DNA from: Protaetiibacter sp. SSC-01
GTDB taxonomy: Bacteria; Actinomycetota; Actinomycetes; Actinomycetales; Microbacteriaceae
Assembly (NCBI RefSeq): GCF_014483895.1
Contig: NZ_CP059987.1
Span: forward strand, 2,480,001 to 2,544,000
DNA: 64,000 nucleotides
Direction of reading: 5' to 3'
Below, in pieces: positions 18,086 to 27,515 of the stretch (within the stretch, counting starts at the first letter, position 1; every line of letters begins with the position of its first letter). The notes beneath the pieces are model-generated. The model saw nothing but the letters and a program-made list of their open reading frames with translations. It did not search any database and was not told the origin of the DNA. The position numbers were made by a program, and so were the translations under genes.

Positions 18086-18511
18086 CTACGGGAGTCGCGC
18101 GATACCCCCGCCCACGAGCCCAAGGCCCGCGGCGGCGAGTCCGATCGTGAGCGATCCAGCGCCGATCCACAGCAGCGCCATGGCTCGTCCGGGGCGCTGG
18201 GGGTCCGTCCCGAGCACGGAGAGGAAGAAGCCCGCGGGCATGAGGAGCGCGGCGACGGGGATGCCGAAGCGGCCCACGAGGTCGAGGGCGAGCGGCAGCT
18301 CCACGGTGTCGAGGAGCGGGATGACGGCGACGCTCAGCAGGAGCAGCACGGCCGCGTGGCCATGGCCCGCGCGGAAGAAGTTCTTCTGCAGGGCGTTCGC
18401 GGGGATGGCGCCGCGATGCACGCGCGTGAGGAACCATCCGCCCGACTCGACGGTGATGAGGCTCAGAAGGAGGGCGCCGAGCAGGATGGTGGTCCATGGT
18501 TGGATTGTCAT
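18086..18511 (-). CDS. Four-helix membrane protein divergent from a MerR regulator
   Basis: A 141-residue protein with about four hydrophobic helices (ILLGALLLSLITVESGGWFL, AAVLLLLSVAVIPLL, GIPVAALLMPAGFFLSVL, LLWIGAGSLTIGLAAAGLGL). I do not recognise the family. ATG 18511 is preferred to a TTG nine bases upstream. The promoter (TTGTAT, 17 bases, TAATAT on the minus strand) would place the transcript start almost at the ATG. Its divergent partner is a MerR-type regulator, and the pair shares an operator-like palindrome, so it is probably the regulator's target. Confidence 0.75.
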   Translation of the reverse strand: MTIQPWTTILLGALLLSLITVESGGWFLTRVHRGAIPANALQKNFFRAGHGHAAVLLLLSVAVIPLLDTVELPLALDLVGRFGIPVAALLMPAGFFLSVLGTDPQRPGRAMALLWIGAGSLTIGLAAAGLGLVGGGIARLP

Positions 18512-18512
18512 G

Positions 18513-18530
18513 GTATCCAATATTAGATAC
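18513..18530. promoter_or_regulatory. Operator-like palindrome in the divergent MerR promoter
   Basis: GTATCCAATATTAGATAC is an 18-base palindrome with a single mismatched pair. A related half, CTATCCAATAC, follows at 18536-18546. It overlaps the TAATAT -10 element of the membrane-protein gene and lies between the two divergent starts. Confidence 0.6.
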
Positions 18531-18559
18531 TGGAACTATCCAATACAAGGGGTGATCGC

Positions 18560-19162
18560 GTGCTGATCTCCGAGCTGTCCGCCCGCACGGGCGCGAGCGT
18601 GCCGACGCTCAAGTTCTACCTGCGCGAGGGGCTGCTCCACCCCGGCGAGAGCCTGTCGCAGACCCGCTCGGCGTACGACGAGACGCACGTGCGACGCGTG
18701 GGCGTCATCCGGGCCCTCACTGAGACTGTGGGACTCAGCGTGCAGCAGGCGCGCGGCGTGCTCGCCGTCGTCGACGAGCCGGGGCCCGACCTGTACGCCG
18801 CCTATGGCCGGGCGCTCGGTCACCTGCCGCCCGCGGTCCCGGCGGCCGACGACTACCCGCGCGCCCGCGCCGTCATCGAGCGACTGGGGTGGGCGTACGA
18901 GCCGGAACACGTCGCGACGCGCCAGCTCGAACAGGCGCTCGCGGCCGCCGAGGCCGTGGGCGTGCCGCTCGACGACGAGCGCCTCGCGGCCTACGGGCCC
19001 CACGTGCACGCCATCGCCGAGCACGACCTCGCGCGCGTGCCGCGGGAACCGGATGCGGCGATCGCCTACGCCGTGCTCGGAACCGCCGCGCACGAGCCCG
19101 TGCTCGCGGCCCTCCGCCGGCTCGCGCACCAGGACATCGCGGCGCGCGGCGCCGCCGGTTGA
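18560..19162 (+). CDS. MerR family transcriptional regulator
   Basis: A 200-residue regulator with an N-terminal winged helix-turn-helix (LISELSARTGASVPTLKFYLREGLLHPGE, then TRSAYDETHVRRVGVIRALTETVGLSV). It continues into the MerR dimerisation helix. The C-terminal part is alanine- and arginine-rich and shows no cysteine cluster, so the ligand is probably not a metal. It starts at GTG 18560 with AAGGGG eight bases upstream. It presumably binds the palindrome between itself and the divergent membrane-protein gene and regulates both. Confidence 0.9.
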   Translation: MLISELSARTGASVPTLKFYLREGLLHPGESLSQTRSAYDETHVRRVGVIRALTETVGLSVQQARGVLAVVDEPGPDLYAAYGRALGHLPPAVPAADDYPRARAVIERLGWAYEPEHVATRQLEQALAAAEAVGVPLDDERLAAYGPHVHAIAEHDLARVPREPDAAIAYAVLGTAAHEPVLAALRRLAHQDIAARGAAG

Positions 19163-19214
19163 CTGCCGCGCTTCCTCTTGCTCACGCTCAGCGCGATTGC
19201 GGCGCCGCCTTCAC

Positions 19215-20083
19215 GCTGGTTGAGTGCCGCGCGCCGCGCCGCGGGCGCGACGCACGGCGTATCGAAACCCGACGGACGGAGGACGTGCGGAGGTAGCGCA
19301 TCCCTTGGCCCGCTGTTGATACGCGGGTGCGAGGGTTTCGATACGCGTCGTGCGCTCCGCGCGCGGCGCTACTCAACCAACGGGATGGGGACGACCCCGT
19401 GCTTCACCGCTGCCATCGGGCAATGCCGCTCGCGCGCGCGACTTCACCGCTGGTTGAGTGCCGCGCGCCGCGCCCGTAGGGGGCGACGCACGGCGTATCG
19501 AAACCCGACGGACGGATGACGTGCGGAGGGATCGCATCCCTTGGCCCGCACTTGATACGCGGTGCGAGGGTTTCGATACGCGTCGCGCGCTCCGCGCGCG
19601 GCGCTACTCAACCAACGGATAAGGGGTGCCCAGCGGCACCGCTGCCATCGGGCAATGCCGCTCGCGCGCGCGAGTTCACCGCTGGTTGAGTGCCGCGCGC
19701 CGCGCCGCGGGCGCGACGCACGGCGTATCGAAACCCGAGGTACGGATGACGTGCGGAGGGATCGCATCCCGTGACCCGCACTTGATACGCGGTGCGAGGG
19801 TTTCGATACGCGTCGCGCGCTCCGCGCGCGGCGCTACTCAACCAACGGATAAGGGGTGCCCAGCGGCACCGCTGCCATCGGGCAATGCCGCTCGCGCGCG
19901 CGACTTCACCGCTGGTTGAGTGCCGCGCGCCGCGCCGCGCCGCGGGCGCGACGCACGGCGTATCGAAACCCGAGGGACGGATGACGTGCGGAGGGATCGC
20001 ATCCCGTGACCCGCACTTGATACGCGGGTGCGAGGGTTTCGATACGCGTCGTGCGCTTCGCGCGCGGCGCTACTCAACCAACG
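19215..20083. repeat. Four tandem ~230-bp composite palindromic units
   Basis: Units begin at 19215, 19450, 19682 and 19912 with CTGGTTGAGTGCCGCGCG. Each contains GGCGTATCGAAACCC, then about 70 bases including ATCGCATCCC and TTGATACGCGG, then the inverted arm GGGTTTCGATACGCGTCG up to CTACTCAACCAACGG. Each unit can therefore form a long hairpin with arms near 50 bases. Units 2-4 are nearly identical; unit 1 and the ends diverge more. Reading frames pass through, but none looks like a protein. The block fills the gap between the MerR gene and asd. Confidence 0.93.
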
Positions 20084-20136
20084 GATGGGGCTGGCCGCTC
20101 AACCGGCGGTGGCGCACAGCGCGAGGCGCTCGAACG

Positions 20137-22550
<2,414 letters not shown>

Positions 22551-22565
22551 GGACTCCGCACGGCG

Positions 22566-23879
22566 ATGAGCGACCCGACCACCACGCCTCAGCCGCCTGT
22601 GCCGCCGGTCGACCCGGCGGCGCAGGCCGCTGCGCCCGACGCAGCCCCGGCATCCGCTGCTTCCGCTGCCCCGGCCACCCCCGCCGTGCCGCCGGAGCTG
22701 CAGGAGGCGCTCGCCGACGACCGCCCGATCGACACGTCCAACGCGAAGGGCGACGGCCTCACGAAGTGCCCGCGCTGCGGCTCGGCCGAGATCGGACCGG
22801 TGCCGGGCAGCGACAACCTGCGCTGCGCGTTCTGCCGCTTCGAGTGGGTCGCCGCGAACTTCATGCAGAGCGTCGGCTTCGACTCCCCCATCGAGCACCT
22901 CGAAGGCATCGTCGTCACGACGGGCGTGAGCGACATCGACCGCGACGCGTCGAACATCATCACGCTCAAGTGTCAGGGCTGCGGCGCCGAGGTGGTCATC
23001 AACACCGAGAGCCAGCTGCAGTCGCGGTGCCACTGGTGCCGGCAGGTGCTCTCGCAGCAGACGCAGATCCCGAACGGCGCAGTACCGGATGCCGTGCTCC
23101 CGTTCCGCCTGACGCACGAGCAGGCGGTCGAGCAGGTGCGCAAGTTCGCCAACAAGCGCCGCCTCTTCGCCCACAAGCGCTTCAAGGCGGAGTTCACGCC
23201 CGAGAACGTCGTCGGCGTCTACATGCCCTACCTGCTCGTCGACGGCAACGCGCACGCCGACGTCGCGGGCTTCGGCGAGATCAAGACCCGCCAGTACCAG
23301 CGCGGCTCCGACAACAACAAGACGACGTACTACGACGCCGACGTGTACCGCGTGGCCCGCAGCTTCGACTTCACCGTCGACGACCTCACGATCGAGTCGT
23401 CGTCGTCACGCGCCGACCACGACACGAAGCGCAACACCAACAACGTCATCAACACGATCCTGCCGTTCGACACCAAGAACGCGGTCAAGTACGACGCCAA
23501 CTACATGGGCAGCTACACCTCGGAGAAACGCGACCTCAACGTCGACGCCGTCATGCCCGTCGCGCAGCACCAGATGCTCAGCATCGCCCGCCAGAAGGCC
23601 ACCGACGCGACCACGTACGACCGCGGCGTCCGCTGGGAGAGCGAGGCGCTCGAACTCAAGGGCACCCGCTGGGTGTCGGTGCTGCTGCCCGTGTGGCTCT
23701 ACTCGTACTACGAGAAGAAGCCGAATGGCAACGAGTTCCTGCACTACATCGCCGTCAACGGGCGCACCGGCGAGACGATGGGCAGCATCCCCGTGAGCGT
23801 GCCCAAGCTGCTGCTCGCCTCCTTCACCGTCGGCACCGTGCTCGAGGCCTTCGCGGTCTGGGTGCTCTGGAACTTCTAG
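22566..23879 (+). CDS. Membrane-anchored protein with two zinc ribbons (TFIIB-type; YdjG-like)
   Basis: A 437-residue protein. A proline/alanine-rich leader (1-60) is followed by zinc ribbon 1 with Cys68, Cys71, Cys87 and Cys90 and zinc ribbon 2 with Cys136, Cys139, Cys155 and Cys158. A large soluble domain follows (FANKRRLFAHKRFKAEF, VVGVYMPYLLVDG, LLPVWLYSYYEKK). One C-terminal helix (about 414-437) would hold it in the membrane, with the zinc ribbons in the cytoplasm. The start is 15 bases after the SPFH gene. Annotation pipelines call such proteins TFIIB-type zinc ribbon proteins; no role in transcription is implied. Confidence 0.82.
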   Translation: MSDPTTTPQPPVPPVDPAAQAAAPDAAPASAASAAPATPAVPPELQEALADDRPIDTSNAKGDGLTKCPRCGSAEIGPVPGSDNLRCAFCRFEWVAANFMQSVGFDSPIEHLEGIVVTTGVSDIDRDASNIITLKCQGCGAEVVINTESQLQSRCHWCRQVLSQQTQIPNGAVPDAVLPFRLTHEQAVEQVRKFANKRRLFAHKRFKAEFTPENVVGVYMPYLLVDGNAHADVAGFGEIKTRQYQRGSDNNKTTYYDADVYRVARSFDFTVDDLTIESSSSRADHDTKRNTNNVINTILPFDTKNAVKYDANYMGSYTSEKRDLNVDAVMPVAQHQMLSIARQKATDATTYDRGVRWESEALELKGTRWVSVLLPVWLYSYYEKKPNGNEFLHYIAVNGRTGETMGSIPVSVPKLLLASFTVGTVLEAFAVWVLWNF

Positions 23880-23888
23880 GGGGAACGG

Positions 23889-24155
23889 ATGCTCGAGCTC
23901 ACGATCGCCATCATCACCGCCGAGAGCGACTGGCCCGGCTGGCTGCTCGCCCTCGGCCCCGTCGGCGCGTCCGCGTTCTACGGCGCCATGTGGATGGCGT
24001 ACCGCAACACCGACAAGAGCCACTCGTTCGAGCGCGAGACCGAGGTCGTCGTCTCGAACCTCACGGGCGAGGACGTCAAGGTCGGCGAGAACAACGGCAC
24101 GACGAAGCGCTGGATCCAGGGGCGCAACGACGACAAGCCGCGTCAGCGGCTCTGA
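23889..24155 (+). CDS. Small membrane protein of the SPFH operon
   Basis: An 88-residue protein with one clear helix (WLLALGPVGASAFYGAMWMAY) followed by a charged soluble tail (RNTDKSHSFERETEVVVSNLTGED). I know no named family for it. It starts nine bases after the zinc-ribbon gene, so it belongs to the same transcript. The conserved-looking tail suggests a partner of the SPFH or zinc-ribbon protein at the membrane. Confidence 0.75.
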   Translation: MLELTIAIITAESDWPGWLLALGPVGASAFYGAMWMAYRNTDKSHSFERETEVVVSNLTGEDVKVGENNGTTKRWIQGRNDDKPRQRL

Positions 24156-24175
24156 CTCTTCTGGCGCCGCGCCGG

Positions 24176-24286
24176 TCAGCCGGCGTCGCCCGCGTCGTCG
24201 GGCTGCGGGTCACCCTGTGTGAGCTCGTCGTCGCCGACGTCTCCCTCGGCCTGCGACGGCTTGTCGGCGGGGGTCGTTCCGCTCAT
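24176..24286 (-). CDS. Small acidic protein, 36 residues
   Basis: ATG 24286 with GGGAGGG eight bases upstream, reading to TGA 24176. The product is very acidic (many Asp, with GDVGDDELTQGDPQPDDAGDAG) and has no hydrophobic segment. The strong ribosome site is the main support for a real gene; the family is unknown. It converges on the three-gene SPFH operon. Confidence 0.55.
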   Translation of the reverse strand: MSGTTPADKPSQAEGDVGDDELTQGDPQPDDAGDAG

Positions 24287-24384
24287 GATTCCCTCCCGGG
24301 GGTCGTGTCGTACGACCCAGTGAACGCGCGAGCGCGCGTCACCGCACCGGCCTTGCCGTCGGCGGGGAGGAGGGGTACGGTTAC

Positions 24385-24520
24385 CGCCCTCCGGCGCCGA
24401 GACGGCGCCGGGAACCGGGTGCGCGAAGGCCAGAAATGGCCTTCGCCTTTAGCGCCCTCCGGCGCCGAGACGGCGCCGGGAACCGGGTGCGCGAAGGCCA
24501 GAAATGGCCTTCGCCTTTAG
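24385..24520. repeat. Tandem 68-bp duplication carrying a terminator hairpin
   Basis: Two copies, 24385-24452 and 24453-24520, identical as far as I can compare. Each contains GGCGCCGAGACGGCGCC and the hairpin GCGAAGGCC-AGAAAT-GGCCTTCGC followed by CTTT. Copy 2 includes the lysC stop codon, so the duplicated segment is the lysC 3' end with its terminator. Confidence 0.92.
24423..24450. terminator. Terminator hairpin, first copy
   Basis: A nine-base-pair stem GCGAAGGCC/GGCCTTCGC with an AGAAAT loop and a CTTT tail on the + strand; on the minus strand AAAG precedes it. The second copy is at 24491-24518. Both lie immediately downstream of lysC. Confidence 0.75.
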
Positions 24521-25782
24521 CGCCCGGTTCCTGCATACACCACGGCCTCGGTGTCGCCGTCGAGGCCGAACGCCGTGTGCACGACGCGCATCGCGTCGGG
24601 CAGGGTGTCGGCGCGCGTGACGACCGAGATGCGGATCTCGGAGGTGGAGATCATCTCGATGTTGATGCCCGCATCCGAAAGCGCCCGGAACAGCAGAGCC
24701 GAGACGCCCGAGCTCGTGCGCATACCGGCGCCCACGACGGCGAGCTTGCCGATCTGGTCGTCGTACTGCAGCGACTGGAAGCCCGTCTCCTGCTGCTCGG
24801 CGCGCAGAGCCGTGAGCACCTTCTCGCCCTCCGCCTTCGGGAGGGTGAACGAGATGTCGGTGAGACCCGTGGCGGCGGCCGACACGTTCTGCACGATCAT
24901 GTCGATGTTGGCGCCGGTCTTCGCGACGATGGTGAAGATCTCCGCGGCCTTGCCGGGCACGTCGGGGACGCCCACGACGGTGATCTTGGCCTCGCTGAGG
25001 TCGCCGGCGACGCCCGTGATGATGGGCTCTTCCACGGTTTCTCCCTCCACCTGGTTGACGACCCAGGTGCCTTCGTTGTTGTTGAACGACGAGCGCACGT
25101 GCAGCGTCACGCCGTGCCGGCGCGCGTACTCCACCGCCCGGATGTACAGGACCTTCGCGCCCGCTGCCGCGAGCTCGAGCATCTCCTCGCTCGTGACGCG
25201 GTCGAGCTTGTGTGCCTTCGGCACGACGCGCGGGTCGGCGGTGAAGACGCCGTCGACGTCGGTGTAGATCTCGCAGACATCCGCGCCGAGCGCGGCGGCG
25301 AGAGCGACGGCGGTCGTGTCGGAGCCGCCACGGCCGAGCGTCGTGATGTCGCGGCTGTCGCGGTTGAAGCCCTGGAAGCCCGCGACGATCGCGATGGCAC
25401 CCTCGTCGAGCGCCTCACGCACGCGACCCGGAGTGACGTCGACGATGCGCGCGGCGCCGTGCTGCGCATCCGTGATCATGCCCGCCTGGCTGCCCGTGTA
25501 GGAGCGCGCCTCGTAGCCCATGTCGCGGATCGCCATCGCGAGCAGCGCCATCGAGATGCGCTCGCCCGTCGTGAGCAGCATGTCCATCTCGCGCGCGTCG
25601 GGGATGGGAGAGACCTGGTGGGCGAGGTCGATGAGCTCGTCGGTCGTGTCACCCATCGCGGAGACGGCGACGACGACCTCGTTGCCGGCCTTGCGGGTCT
25701 CGACGATGCGCTTCGCGACCCGCTTGATGCTCTCGGCGTCGGCGACGCTCGAGCCGCCGAACTTCTGGACGATGAGGGACAC
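24517..25782 (-). CDS. lysC: Aspartate kinase
   Basis: Phosphorylates aspartate, the first step to lysine, threonine and methionine. The 421-residue protein opens with [10 protein letters not shown], has the kinase blocks [22 protein letters not shown] and [16 protein letters not shown]. Two ACT domains follow (about 265-330 and 345-415), where lysine and threonine act as feedback inhibitors. In actinobacteria an internal start usually gives the beta subunit. GTG start at 25782; AGGAG lies 11 bases upstream. It is separated from asd by the SPFH module, and its 3' end and terminator are duplicated. Confidence 0.97.
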   Translation of the reverse strand: MSLIVQKFGGSSVADAESIKRVAKRIVETRKAGNEVVVAVSAMGDTTDELIDLAHQVSPIPDAREMDMLLTTGERISMALLAMAIRDMGYEARSYTGSQAGMITDAQHGAARIVDVTPGRVREALDEGAIAIVAGFQGFNRDSRDITTLGRGGSDTTAVALAAALGADVCEIYTDVDGVFTADPRVVPKAHKLDRVTSEEMLELAAAGAKVLYIRAVEYARRHGVTLHVRSSFNNNEGTWVVNQVEGETVEEPIITGVAGDLSEAKITVVGVPDVPGKAAEIFTIVAKTGANIDMIVQNVSAAATGLTDISFTLPKAEGEKVLTALRAEQQETGFQSLQYDDQIGKLAVVGAGMRTSSGVSALLFRALSDAGINIEMISTSEIRISVVTRADTLPDAMRVVHTAFGLDGDTEAVVYAGTGR

Positions 25783-25948
25783 GGGGAGCGACTCCTGGGG
25801 TGGGGAACGAAGGAAATCCTACCGAGCCCCGGATGCCGCTCCGCGCACGGGGGATCGACCGCCCGAGCGGCGACCCCTCGGACGGGGGCTTTCGACTGGG
25901 ACATGAGCCTCCGTCACAATGACGTCGCCCCCGACGAAAGGACCCCGC

Positions 25949-26610
25949 GTGCCCGCACAGCTGATGCGGGGTCCGGCAGGTGCGGCCGGCGTCGATGGCG
26001 AAGACGGTCGGGACGGCAAGGCCGGGGCCGACGGCGCCCAGGGAGCCGACGGGCGGAATGGCGCCGACGAGGAGGACGGCGCGGACGGAGCCGATGGCGT
26101 CGACGGCCGCGACGGGACGGCAAGGACGCCCAGCGGTACGTCCAGGGGTTCTACTGGCTCGCACCCCGGTACCAGGCGATCGGCGCCGACTCCACGGCCC
26201 CTCTCCTCCAGGGCGTCGGCGCGGGCACCTCCGGCACGGGGAATCTGTTCAGGATCGCGCAGGACTCCCGACTGGTGTTCACGGCCCGCCACTCCGGCAC
26301 CTATCTCGTGTCGTACTCGCTCGTCGCGCCCGCGACGGGGCCGTCAGCCCTCGTGCAGACCGGTGCCCTCAAGAACGACAGCACCCTTGTCCCCGGCAGT
26401 ATCGGGGCCCTGTACACCGGCACCGGCTCGCAGACGACCGCGAGCTTCTACATCCACCTCGACTCCGGTGAGACGATCGATTTCGTCGGCGACACCACGA
26501 CGCCCTCGCTGTTCAACTACATCCCGAGCGTCAACTTCCAGCTGATCGCGTTCGACGACGGGGTCGTGTACTGCGCCGAAGACTGGATCTGCCAGACCCC
26601 GCCGGCCTAG
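25949..26610 (+). pseudogene. Collagen-like protein with C1q/TNF-like C-terminal domain, frameshifted
   Basis: The gene starts at GTG 25949 (AAAGGA six bases upstream). It codes for about 16 Gly-X-Y triplets (GPAGAAGVDGEDGRDGKAGADG and on, with one glycine replaced in GADEED). At 26111-26120 the pentamer GACGG is repeated twice in tandem. Removing one copy restores GVDGRDGKDAQRYVQGFYWL and joins the collagen part to a beta-rich domain (GTGNLFRIAQDSRLVFTARHSGTYLVSYSL to the TAG at 26610). That domain looks like the C1q-like heads of bacterial collagen-like proteins. As written, the frame is broken by +5 bases. It could be a true mutation, a slippage-controlled gene or a sequence error. No signal peptide is seen. 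Confidence 0.75.
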
Positions 26611-26891
26611 ACGGCATCCGCCCGGGGCCGCTCTCGGCGCCGGAAGGCGAGGAACGCCGCGACCGTGAGCGAGTTCACGACGACCGCGACGACGTTCCAC
26701 AGCACGACCGAGGTGGACCCGATGAACGCCCCGTAGACGACCCAGAGGATCTGGAAGCTGCCGGTGATCGCCGCCATGCGCGGGTTCATGCCGCGACTGG
26801 ATCGGCGTCTCAGCATGGTGACGAGGTCGGGCAGCGCGGCGAACGTGGTGCCCGCCCCCGCGACGAGTCCGATGACGGTGACGGCGTCCAT
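26607..26891 (-). CDS. SemiSWEET-type PQ-loop transporter
   Basis: A 94-residue protein with three helices (TVIGLVAGAGTTFAALPDLVTML, AAITGSFQILWVVYGAFIG, NVVAVVVNSLTVAAFLAF) and the PQ-loop-like LPDLVTMLRRRSSRGMNPRM. This is the size and layout of bacterial SemiSWEETs, which form dimers and let sugars cross the membrane passively. ATG 26891. Its stop overlaps that of the convergent collagen-like gene by three bases. Substrate unknown. Confidence 0.82.
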   Translation of the reverse strand: MDAVTVIGLVAGAGTTFAALPDLVTMLRRRSSRGMNPRMAAITGSFQILWVVYGAFIGSTSVVLWNVVAVVVNSLTVAAFLAFRRRERPRADAV

Positions 26892-26915
26892 GTGACATCC
26901 CGGAGGCCGGCGGGG

Positions 26916-27512
26916 CTAGTCGACGACGCGACGCCCCTCGAAGGCCCGCCCGAGCGTGACCTCGTCTGCGTATTCCAGGTCTCCACCGACCGGCAGGCCG
27001 GATGCGAGGCGCGAGACCGTGAGCCCGGGCTGCACGAGCAGGCGCGTGAGGTAGGTGGCGGTCGCCTCGCCCTCGAGGTTCGGGTCGGTCGCGATGATGA
27101 CCTCGGTGACCTCTGTGGAGGCGAGACGCTTGAGGAGCTGCGGGATGCGGAGGTCGTCCGGACCGATGCCGTCGATGGGGCTGATGGCGCCGCCGAGCAC
27201 GTGGTAGAGCCCCCGGAACTCGCGCGTGCGCTCGATCGCCACGACATCCTTCGCCTCTTCGACGACGCAGATGACGGCGGCGTTGCGGCGCGGGTCGCGG
27301 CAGATGGCGCACGTCTCCTGCTCGGAGACGTTGCCGCAGATCTGGCAGAACTTGACCTTCTCGCGCACGACCGTGAGGATCTCGGCCAGCCGTGTGGTGT
27401 CGAAGCTCTCGGTCTGCAGGATGTGGAACGCGATGCGCTGGGCCGACTTCGGGCCGATGCCGGGGAGCTTGCCGAGCTCGTCGATGAGGTCCTGGACGAT
27501 TCCCTCGTACAC
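26916..27512 (-). CDS. recR: Recombination mediator RecR
   Basis: Acts with RecO and RecF to load RecA on gapped DNA. The 198-residue protein has the helix-hairpin-helix [19 protein letters not shown], a zinc finger with Cys56, Cys59, Cys68 and Cys71, and a TOPRIM domain ([30 protein letters not shown]). The start is GTG 27512, three bases after the dnaX stop, the usual dnaX-recR operon. Confidence 0.97.
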   Translation of the reverse strand: MYEGIVQDLIDELGKLPGIGPKSAQRIAFHILQTESFDTTRLAEILTVVREKVKFCQICGNVSEQETCAICRDPRRNAAVICVVEEAKDVVAIERTREFRGLYHVLGGAISPIDGIGPDDLRIPQLLKRLASTEVTEVIIATDPNLEGEATATYLTRLLVQPGLTVSRLASGLPVGGDLEYADEVTLGRAFEGRRVVD

Positions 27513-27515
27513 GGG

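Noticed and set aside
19215-20083. Protein-coding or CRISPR interpretation of the tandem units
   Set aside because: Reading frames are open only because the block is GC-rich and repeat-derived; unit length (~230 bp) and inner palindromes do not fit a CRISPR.
24436-26610. 724-codon + strand reading frame opposite lysC
   Set aside because: Only the final ~155 codons, the C1q-like half of the collagen-like gene, look like protein; the beginning is lysC antisense.
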